Below the pieces are notes generated by a model, which was not told the origin of the DNA, made no database searches, and was given only the letters and a program-made list of their open reading frames with translations. A stretch of DNA of 64,000 nt. Origin: Liolophura sinensis (Eukaryota > Mollusca > Polyplacophora > Chitonida > Chitonidae). Each line of letters starts with the position of its first letter. The stretch's first letter is position 1. The position numbers and the translations under genes are program-made. The stretch spans positions 22,081,501 through 22,145,500 of the forward strand of contig NC_088303.1 in the NCBI RefSeq assembly GCF_032854445.1, given 5' to 3'. Of the stretch, positions 47,201 through 59,200 are shown piece after piece.

Positions 47201-50200
47201 AGCGGCCACTCTCTGCCATGACCAAACGATTTTCCATGTTAAACGACCTGTAATATGCAGGCACCTGTCCAACGCGTCCAGCGGCCAATATATTTTGCAA
47301 CCAAGTTCTATATCAGCCTGTCCTGAGCGGCCGAGACTATTAACAGTAATGATGATTGCCGCATCAGACATTAACAAATTTCAAAATGGCGACCACCCGA
47401 CTTCAATAGTTTTTGTAGTGATTAAAAGTTACAACCTGCCACTTTGTGATGAGAAGTGAAGTGTGAACATGATGGTTAATAGCAGTGAGCTCTATTGTTC
47501 TTTAATCAGGCCTAGCTGGTTATTGTCCGGACACCCTTGCACTGTGGCAGTGGATCTGCTCCATGCTGAGGTCCACGCTATGAATGCCATAAATAGCGGG
47601 CAGACTCGGACATAATCGGATAAAATCTGACCTCCTGTGGTTCCTCCCATAAATGGTTTCTTTGACAAATTATCTGGCTTGCTTGGTCATTATCTTTGCA
47701 GGCAGATGGTGCTGTATTTTCATTTCGCGGGGTCAAAAGATTGCCTGGACCGAACACATGGAGAAATTGATCTCCCTTCACTTGTACATGTTGTTGTTTC
47801 ACCGGTAATGGCAAATATGATTGAACATCTCGGCAGTCTGCCATTTACAGTCCAAAACTTTGTTAGAGTAGTCATTTATAGCTACGTAGGCCAAACTATC
47901 ACATGGCTTTTTAGGGCTTGACAATGACAGGAAGAAAGTTCTCCTGTCATGCGTACCTTCACCTCAAACTCTTTCTGTAATCGACTGTTAAATGCGTGAA
48001 ATCCATAGGTCTACCTCACAAAACTTGAAATTATTGAGTTACTATATTACTACAATTGTTTTATATTTCTATGAAATTTATGTAGCTGACCAGATTAGTG
48101 CTTTAACAATTATGTGTAAGATTATTATGTAGGCCTACATGTGTAGATTTCCTGAAACTTCCTGAAATTCAGTTGTGATTTGGCTTGGTCTTCACAATAT
48201 AACAAACTGTCACATGCGGCCACTTTTTACATGTCCCTTCACTGGCCGCATACAACAGGTTTGACTGTACTTGACTGTTTGATGTTCTAAAGATTAACTA
48301 AACCATGGAAAGATTCCTATTCAAAATATTTGGAGTAGGAAGGCCTAATTAGTTAATTTGAACATGCATGTACAAATAGTGTAGTACTGGAAGAAAATTT
48401 TTCCCATTACAAGTTTTGTGTTCTTATTGTAACTGCACAAGTTGTATATAGCAGAAAAAGAGAACTGATTTCCTTCAAATTTTGAAAAGACGAATTTACT
48501 GTTAATACTTTTCCTGTACGGTCATACAGGGCAGTCTTCAATGAATGAAAGATTATGGCTTTACGCCACCAGGGCGTCTTGAAGGAACAAATTATACAAA
48601 TTGACATTGATGCTCTCAAAGTAAAGGCTTCACTTTGTATCACGCTATACAGTTCTCACCGCTTTGTCTGCATGATGTCCTCCTCCATATCACCGATCTC
48701 GCCCACTTTTTCCATCATGGCCTGGATGAGGGTCGACTGTGAGATCACATGACCCTGCACCCCACGAGAGACCACCGTTGACAGGGGCTTGGGGCGTGGC
48801 ACTGGAAACACACCATAAAAAGCCAATTAGACACTAATCTAGCCCCTGATGTTACTGGATTATACTTTGTGCACAATTCTACAACATTCTGACTTGTTTC
48901 AAATTCACACGGTTTCCAAGCATCCAATTATTATACATGATGATGTTGACCTGACAGTCCTCTTCACTATGACAAAACTGTGCAAGGTGAATTGCACTCA
49001 GTAAAGATTCAACAAGGTCTGATTATTACACATGATGCTAATATTATGTCACCCGAGACTGGTGCAGAGGAGAAACGGACAAGGTCCCAGGAAGACCAAT
49101 CTGTCTTAGACTAAAATCAAACTCAGTCTTTGCTTTCAAATAGATTTCCACTATGCCAAAATTATGACTTACCTGAGGAATCTCTACTTCAATACCTAGA
49201 GTTCTCTTTGATCTTCAAGGTGAAATTGAAAATTGGTGCTTAAATTTAAATCTAAGCTCAGGAATATTACCACAAGCTAAGACTATATCGGGCTTAAATC
49301 TAAGACAGCTTTGTGATCCTGGGGCCAGGGCCTGTATTTATAAACAAATTTAAGATGTAAATCAAAAACTGTAAGTGCTTAAAAATCCTCGGAACTCGGA
49401 ACAGAAAATGACTCAAATTGTGGCCAATACATTGTTCTGTAGTAACGAGCCAGTTTTCAAAGTTTCAACTTTCTACAGTGGAACATTTTATTTGTAGTTG
49501 TTTGAATTTTTGACCTAAAGTCTTAAGACGTTTGATAATTATTGGCCTTAAATAGACTAATTTCATAAAATTTATGCACATTTACTTTTATCACAGGCAA
49601 AAAATGCAAGTCCCAGCTTACAACATACATGAAAACATGAACAGTAAACTTAAGTTGAATTCAAGGTTGACTTTTAGTTCAGTAACTACTTCACTTGAGC
49701 AACATTCTTTGTGTCTCCTATTCTGATCTATGCAAATATACCAAAAAGTGCACAAACCGATTCTGTTGACAGTGTGGTGCTCCTTCACAGCAGGAAGACG
49801 CTCAAACACCATTTTTCTCTGGACAGCTGGCAAAATGTTCAGGTACCCCTCCACCAGAGCGTTGCGTGCAGCTGCCAATTCTCTTGCTCGTGGATTGCTT
49901 TCACCCTGCAGCCAACCAGAGCAAAGTTCATTCTCAACATCACTCATATCAGATTTCGCCTTAGTATACCAGAGGGCAGCTCAAAGATCACTACAATCTG
50001 TAAATAATTTTTTTACAACAGATTTAACAGCATTCAAATATTTAAAATCTAAAGTAGGCTCTTTGTCCTAGGATAGTGAATACTCCTATGCCACACTGAC
50101 ATTTCTTCTCTCCATTCACCTGGAAGAAAGGTGTGAGCAAATTCCCTGGAGGCCAAGCTCAAACAAGGAAAAGAACTACTATCTGACCAGTGGACCACAG

Positions 50201-53200
50201 TGATACAGCCACATACCATTGCTCTGTGTTTGAGAGTCTCGTTAAGGCGTATGCCCTCGATGTAGCGCCCGCGCTGTAGGTAGTACATCACCAGCGTTTC
50301 CAGGGAGTTGGGCTCGCCATTCTCCTGTAGGTACTTTATCAGGTAATGTTCCTCCGTTTCAGATAACGGCAGCTCCAACAGGTTCACAAACGTCTTAGCT
50401 GAAAATGTCAGTTCGATTAAGATTGACAGATCTTTACAAGTTATATATGAACTAAGATTTCATCCGTAACTAAGTTTAGCCATTTCACCAGATTCTGAGA
50501 GTTCTGAAAGGTGTTTTCATGTGTGTTACGAGGGAAAGATGACAGCCCATTAATTCACTCATCATTAATGAAATAATCACAAAACCAATAGAAAATCTAG
50601 CGTTAGTGCGTCAGTACTGAGTATGTGTGACAGTCCATGTGCTAGGGCTGAATACTTATAGTATGTCTGTGATCTGGGACACACTTACTCTGCTGACAGC
50701 CCAAGAAAAGGTGGTATAGCAGCTCCTTCTGGTTAGATTCATCTCTACACTGTCTCTGGTACTCCCAAGCTCTGGCTGTGAGGCTACAGTAAAAAGTAAG
50801 ACACAGAAGAAATGAGGACAAGAGACTTCAGCTACAAGCTCTGGCTGTGAGGCTACGGTTAAAAGTTAGCCATAACACATGCATTTTAGAACACACTTTA
50901 TCCTTATTCCCCAAACCTTTTCCTTACAGCTCAATTCATGCAGCCTTTATAATTTGATTATAAAGACAAAACTAAATTTGTTTAGTAGACCAATTTCAGG
51001 GTATGCCAAACATCAGTCTGCACAACACAACGCCCTCAGAATACGCTTGAATAAACACCCTAAAAACAAGTGAAAGCTTGAATTACAGTAGAACATTGTA
51101 CACATGACCCATTGGGGCAGATTCCTGGGATCAGCTTCACTCTAACTTGAATGTGTATTTAAGGAAAAAAATATTCAACTTTGTGTTAATGTATTATCAT
51201 TTTGTGCTCCCAATATTAAACAATAAGCCCACAAACAAGCCTTAAAATCAGGTTTTAAGTCTTAAACTGCTTGAATTCAGAACTGCCCATGTGCAATCAA
51301 CCCTAGGAAAGATTCCCACACGAAAATACACACTGTTTAACTACATGCCTACATTGATTAAGATTTACACCTAAACATTAGCCACTCTTTCCACTGCATT
51401 ATGGATTTGTGATCATAATCTCACACAGCCAAAAAAGCATGAAAAATATTTTGCACCATTAAAGAACAATGTAATATATATTTATTTATATATTAATTTG
51501 ATTGTTGCAGAGCCTAGGGGGGAAACTCACGGCCATCCGCAGGTTGTTGTCAGAATGTGATATATATATACAATGACATTATCTCCCACCAACCTATTAG
51601 CCAGCAACACAGTGAGCTGCAGTTTGATGTCCTCTGGTCCCGCACTGGTGATGGGACGTGAGCGTATGTACCTGAGGGCCAGTTTACTCTCTCCTTGATA
51701 CAGCAGGGCCTTGACCACGCGGTGACACTGCCAGGGGCCAAGCTCACCGTCCACCATTGGCTGGGTTAGCACCACCTCAGCACCCTGCAGCAAACACAGG
51801 CCACCTCAAAATATGTAATACTAAAGGATATTCTCCTGTAACTAAAATACCAATTTATTAATTCAGTTAGATGACTGAGAAACCACATGATAATGGTAAT
51901 GGGAACCAAGCAGAGAGTGGATTAAAGCAGAGCACACTAGGTGGAGAAGCCCCAAGGCTTTATTTATGTCTTGCTTAACGCTATACTGAACATAGCAGCC
52001 AGCGTCATTAGTGAAGGAAACCAGAGTGCCTGGGGGAAACCAATGTGCCTGGAGGAAACAAGAGTGCCTGGAACAAACCTTTGGTAAAATACTGACATAG
52101 TTTCCCCTAACGTAGATTTTAAAGCTTCAGCTGAACCAGCTACAGCACGCCTCGAGAATGCAACCCCATTGGTTAACAGCTGATTGACTATGGCGTCATA
52201 TTCGGTTCATGTTTTTTCTTTTTATTTTTCTTTTGATACTTTTGTAATGCGAGTTTTTTTTTTCTTTTCACTGGGAAGTCTGCTCCTGTTGTACCTGTCT
52301 ATAGGCTTTCATCAATATACAACAGACTGACAAAATATAGCATATATGTACCTACAATGTGGTTATAAATTCTTATGGACTGTCTTGGCATTTACCTGAA
52401 AGTCTTTATGATCCAAAAGCCAGAAACCATGAACTAATCGAACCAAGCTCTCGGGCATAGACATGGCTTGACCAAAACAGGAAATCTTCTCGGAGAACTT
52501 TAAAATGGCAAAACACAGTAGGGATTAATCTTTCAATAGCAACACACAGTAAATCTGAGATAATCATATCAAAATCATGACAATAATCTTGAACCAAAAT
52601 GGGACGAATGGGGTTCTTGTTTGCACAAATCACGAGGAATGGTGCTAGTTTCCCTTCAACATGAATTATAAAACGATGGGCTGCATTTAATTTTTATTTT
52701 CAAAAACTGACCAGAGCCACGCTGGTTAATCTGAAAAAGTGGGCCTAATAATTCGACAAATGTTTTGTCACAGGTACAAAAAACGCACTGAATTGCTCTC
52801 TCACACGCCAAAAGTTTGAGGAATTAAGGTAACTGTACATTGTAAATGAGAACTGTTTGCTAACGCACCTGTTCCTGATACTGCATGTCCCCGGCTGAGA
52901 CGATATCTAACAGAAGATACAATACCACACAGTGCTTCTCTACCAGGGGGATGTCTTCCAACAGGTACATGTTGATCAGAGCCTGTAAAACGTACAGAGT
53001 ATGTCACATAGAGTATGAGTATCACTTCCTTGTATTTTAGATTGATGACCATAATTGTTTTCTTCACCACTTAGCACTTATTCTGGACCATTTGTCTCTA
53101 TTTTATATCAAATGGCTGGATCCAACACATCCAATGTCCCACCAGTTTTCCGGGTGACAATGTTACTTTTCATTCCATTCCCGGTGAAAGCAACTGTGGC

Positions 53201-56200
53201 CTCATGAAAAACTGTGTAACCAATTTGTAACTAATGTGTGGGACATCCAGTTGACCGCTTATGATTGGTCAATTGCTTGACTCACAGTTTGAAAAGGTCA
53301 AAAGTCAGTATTGCCTCAGCTTGCCGCATAATATATTCAGTTTATTATTTATTCTCGGGACGGTATGTGACTCACATGTAAGCTTGGAGGAGGATAAAGG
53401 CCATTACCCCCTTCACTGTCCCAGAGGTCCGACAGGGAGGGGCCCATGTGCTCCATCAACCCATCAATCATCAACAGATCAGTCTCCTTCACATTGCTGC
53501 CAAAATAAAGGATAAGTTGCATTCAAAATCCACGATGATTTTTTGAACATTTATTTGCCTCTTGTATACCTGTAACTGCATACTCAAGAATTTTTCACCT
53601 ATATGATGACGAGTCAATTAATATGTGGAGGAAAACTGAATGCTTAGAGTTAACTGCTAACCTATGGCAGGTTATTGGCTAACTTCCCCACATGTTACAT
53701 ACGCTATTTTGTGAGAAGACAAGTAGTCTCGTGCAAATATCACGGTCCTCAAAAGAGAGTTTTGTCTACTGATTCCTATCACCAAGGCTAGCACATTGGA
53801 AATTGGGGAAATACTGGAAATTCTCTACCTAAGAACAGAGCTCAACCTACTTTGATGCTGAAGGGGAAGAACCATGCAAAATGTTGAAGATAATGTGAGG
53901 CCCTGTACTTGAGGCAAGCGGTTTCTAGTTGAGCATTTCCTAGTCTCTGCCACTGATAGCTGAGGGTAAGAATAAGCTCTGGCAAATCTAGGCAGAAAAA
54001 GAAGATGCTCTCTCGCTTTTACTGATGTCATATCTGCACCTTGAGGGCACACTTGTGTTTCATGCATCTATTGTGATGGTGGGTGACAGAGAAAATAGTT
54101 CATCAATAAGCACCTGTGAAGTTTCTTCAGTTCCATTCTCCTGTTATTGAATGTACTATACAAACTGCTTGCAGGGTAGGCATACTGTTCCTGGCTCAAC
54201 TCCTCAACCTCTGCAAAACAAACCGATCCTTGGATGAGTCACAGGAAGTCAAATTATTCTCAGACACATCAGGCAAGAAAGGAAATGACACAATGACATT
54301 TACAAGACTGTCTGTAAATGAAAATGTATGTCTGTCAATGTTATGCTTTCAAAAGTCTTTAGAACTTCATAATACAAAAAAAAAATACCGAGAGAAATCT
54401 ACGAAAACAGATAATATTTCTCTTACATCTAAGTTGACATATTGTACATAAAATTTATGTTGAAGTTTCTACATCTTAACCTAGTTAAGGTTGCTATTTA
54501 CAGACAAATCAGATAATGAATAAGCAAGGCATAACACCAAGACCAGTGACTTATTTTGCCTGGAAAAATGACTTGCTGTGATGTCCCGAATGATCACCTT
54601 TCATTTAAAAATTCATGAGACCTGCACATACCATCATTCTCTGGGAGAAGTCCTCTATGTATGAACCAGAGGACCACAGTCAGCTGCTGAAGGACTAGTT
54701 CTATCACCTTCAGTCTGGTGCTTAACTCATGTACACCTGAAAAGTGAACAAGCTTTTGATACGACAAGTTCAAATCAAACTGAAAACATGAAGAAATACA
54801 TATTCATTTATTTATTTATTTACTTGATTGAGTGAATATTTTTATTTATTTATTTGATTGGTGTTTTACGCCGTACTCAAGAATATTTCACTTATATTTC
54901 ACTTATTATGGTGGGAGGAAACTGGGAACCCGGCGGAAACGCACCACCATCCGCAGGTTGCTGTCAGACCTTCCCACGGATGGCCAGAGGGGAAGGCAGC
55001 ATGAGCTGGACATGAACTCACAGCGACTGCATTGGTGGGAGGCTCCTGGCTAATTGAGTGAATATTTCACTTATACTATGGCAACAAGCATTATGGTGAG
55101 AGGAAACTTGGTTGAGCTCAGAAGAAACCTTTCCATGCTGGACTTAAACTCAGAGATTGTATTGGTTAAAGGCTCTTAGGTAATTGTCCTGTGCTAACAT
55201 GCTAGCTTCTAGGCCACAGATGCCCCCTGATGTGAGTCAAATGTAAGCACTACCTGACCGGCCGCATTTCTCATACCTTGGTCTGTTATGGGAGATGACT
55301 GTGCGAGAAAGGCTTGGAAGATGGTGGGCATGTGAGAGAGTTTCTGGTGACAGTGATGGAGAGTTTGCAGTGCCCTCTGGTCCATAGGCACTCCCGACCA
55401 ATCATACAGAGGCACACCTGTCACAAATATCGCAGGTATGTTCATACATAAATCAACACAAATTTATAACAAAGTTATAAGTTAAAGTTACTAGTTACAT
55501 ACATGTTCTTACTACAACGGTTCTATTATTTGGTACCTGTCCAGACCAAAAATATCTGATATGACACAGTGAACATGTGGAGTTCTTACTACAACGGTTC
55601 TATTACTTGGTACCTGTCCAGACCAAAAATATCTGATATGACCCAGTGAACATGTGGAGTTCTTTCTTACTACAACGGTTCTATTACTTGGTACCTGTCC
55701 AGACCAAAAATATCTGATATGACCCAGTGAACATGTGGAGTTCTTACTACAATGGTTCTATTATTTGGTACCTGTCCAGACCAAAAATATCTGATATGAC
55801 CCAGTGAACATGTGGAGTTCTTACTACAACGGTTCTATTATTTGGTACCTGTCCAGACCAGAAATATCTGATATGACCCAGTGAACATGTGGAGTTCTTA
55901 CTACAATGGTTCTATTATTTGGTACCTGTCCAGACCAAAAATATCTGATATGACATAGTGAACATGTGGAGTTCTTACTACAAAGGTTCTATTATTTGGT
56001 ACCTGTCCAGACCAAAAATATCTGATATGACATAGTGAACAACAGGACAGAAAATTTTTGACTGGGGTTTAAAAGTCTCTTTCAATATTATTTTGTTTAT
56101 ATCATGACGACGTCTCCTTCCAACAGGCTGGACCCATTGTTAACATATTGATGGTGCTGCCTCAATAGAACGCCATGACAAAGACACCAAACACAACGCC

Positions 56201-59200
56201 ATACCAAACCAAAGTCAGTGTCAAACTAGGTAGTACCAAAATTGCCATGGTTTAAGTCTTTGATATGACTTGCTTCAGACTTCAGACCCCGAATGTACCA
56301 TTTACAAGGCAGAAAACCAAAATGGTAAAACGAATCATTTTCATAAAATATCTTTAATATCACTTTTTCTTGCGATGAAATATTTTTTGCCTTATGGTGT
56401 AGACTAAAAAGCTGAAACCACCTAATACATATTTTGCATTTTATTTCGCTTCAACATCACAACTTTCAATTGCTGTGCTTTAAACAACATAAAATGTGGC
56501 TGTCCCTTTAGAGAAACAGTATCTGAACAGGTACAACAACAACACACTCTTCACTTACAGGTTTTATCAATCATGTCCTTGATTTCTCCAACTCTTGCCC
56601 AAGACCAATCCAGTAAAAACTTTAATGTACAACCTTGTGGAGTGAAGTCTGCAAATGTCAGAAAGACAAAATATTTTATATGCTAAGGTACCTGAAAATG
56701 ATCTATTGGAGTTCACAGCCTAGTAATACATTGTATCTAAAGTGCACCAACACTAGGGATTTATTATAGACCATTAAGGAAAATTGAGTGAACTCAAACT
56801 TGCTTACTTTCAGAGGAATTGGCATATTCAAGAAAACATCCTTGAAAGTCTTAATCCAGCAGGAGTCCAGTGGAAACAAAATTTAACTATAACAACTGTA
56901 AGTGGTACAATGTAAATAAAATTTGCACTTTTTTCAGTGCATATGATATTTAACAAACACTGAGAACTCATACACCACTCACCTCCATCAGCCCACTGTG
57001 TTATACAGGTCTTGATGAAACTGACCAGGTTATGATTCAAACACAACGACAGCAGCGCCTCCCTGAGCTGCTGCTGAAATAAAATGGAACGTCATGTGAA
57101 AGTGCAGATCATGTTACTTGATAAACTGACCATATTATCCTCTGAAAAATTTATAATAAAACTATACTATTAGTTAAACAAAATCCCTTGGCTCTTGGGC
57201 TCATCATTTACAAGGGCCCCAAATCATTAACCTTATGCGTGCACACAGACATGTAGATATTTTATAGCTCAGCAATATAGGGGGCATTACAGCATTCACA
57301 AGAACTGAGAAGCCAAATATGTACTAGGGTCAGAGAAAGTAGGTCAAAGGTCAGTGATGCAGACTTGGGCAAGTGTCAGGTAGTCCATAGCTATGAAGTG
57401 AAGTACTACAGAGTATAGCATATTACAACAATTTATGGAATTCAGTTTTGGTTTATTTCAGATGGACTCGCTGACAGGGCATGATCCATACAACATGATG
57501 ACAAAGACAAACTATGAGGAACTATAAAAGTTAAAACAGTACTTAAAACAGTGCCAGGATTGAACCCACATCCTTACGAATGAAAGACACACGTCTACAG
57601 CCACTTGACCAGCACTCATTGGGCAGGTATTAGATTAGAACATCACACTCTACTACTGGCTGAGGAGTAAGGCTGCTGATGTACTTACTGGCTTGTGTGG
57701 TGTGGGTGGGTGTCAGTTAAGGCTGCTGATGTACTTACGGCTGGTGTGGGTGGGTGTCAGTTAAGGCTGCTGATGTACTTAAGGCTGGAGTGGGTGGGTG
57801 CCAGTTAGGGCTGCTGATGTACTTACACATAGGGGTGGGTGGGTGTTGGTTAAGGCTGCTGATGTACTTAAGGCTGGAGTGGGAGAGTGCCGGTTAAGGC
57901 TGCTGATGTACTTAAGGCTGGAGTAGGTGGGTGCCAGTTAAGGCTTCTGGTGTACTTACTGGTTTTGATGGCAAAGACTGGTGATGATCTTACTGGATTG
58001 CGTGGGAGGTCCTCGGTTAAGGCTGTTGATGTACTTACTGGTTGGGGTGGGTTGGGGTGGGTGGGTGTCAGTTAAGGCTGCTGACGTACTTACTGGCTGG
58101 AGAGTAAGGTTGCGGATGTACTTACTGGCTGGGGAGTAAGACTGCTGATGTACTTATTGGCTGGAGAGTAAGGTTGCTGATGTACTTACTGGCTGGGGAG
58201 TAAGACTGCTGATGTACTTGCTGGTTGGGGAGTAAGGTTGCTAATGTACTTACTGGCTGGGGAGTAAGACTGCTGATGTACTTGCTGGTTGGGGAGTAAG
58301 GTTGCTAATGTACTTACTGGCTGGGGATAAGGCTGCTGATGTACTTGCTGGTTGGGGAGTAAGGTTGCTAATGTACTTACTGGCTGGGGAGTAAGACTGA
58401 TGATGTACTTACTGGCTGGGGAGTAAGACTGCTGATGTACTTACTAGCTGGGGAGTAAGACTGCTGATGTACTTACTGGCTGGGGAGTAAGACTGCTGAT
58501 GTACTTACTGGCTGGGGAGTAAGACTGCTGATGTACTTGCTGGTTGGGGAGTAAGACTGCTGATGTACTTGCTGGCTGGGGAGTAAGGCTGCTGATGTAC
58601 TTGCTGGTTGGGGAGTAAGACTGCTGATGTACTTACTGGCTGGGGAGTAAGACTGCTGATGTACTTACTGGCTGGGGAGTAAGACTGCTGATGTACTTAC
58701 TGGCTGGGGAGTAAGACTGCTGATGTACTTGCTGGTTGGGGAGTAAGACTGCTGATGTACTTACTGGCTGGGGAGTAAGACTGCTGATGTACTTACTGGC
58801 TGGGGAGTAAGACTGCTGATGTACTTGCTGGTTGGGGAGTAAGGTTGCTGATGTGCTTACTGGCTGGGGAGTAAGACTGCTGATGTACTTGCTGGTTGGG
58901 GAGTAAGGTTGCTGATGTACTTACTGGCTGGGGAGTAAGACTGCTAATGTACTTACTGGCTGGGGAGTAAGACTGCTGATGTACTTACTGGCTGGGGAGT
59001 AAGACTGCTGATGTACTTGCTGGTTGGGGAGTAAGACTGCTGATGTACTTGCTGGTTGGGGAGTAAGGTTGCTGATGTACTTACTGGCTGGGGAGTAAGA
59101 CTGCTAATGTACTTACTGGCTGGGGAGTAAGACTGCTGATGTACTTGCTGGTTGGGGAGTAAGACTGCTGATGTACTTACTACTGGCTGGGGAGTAAGAC

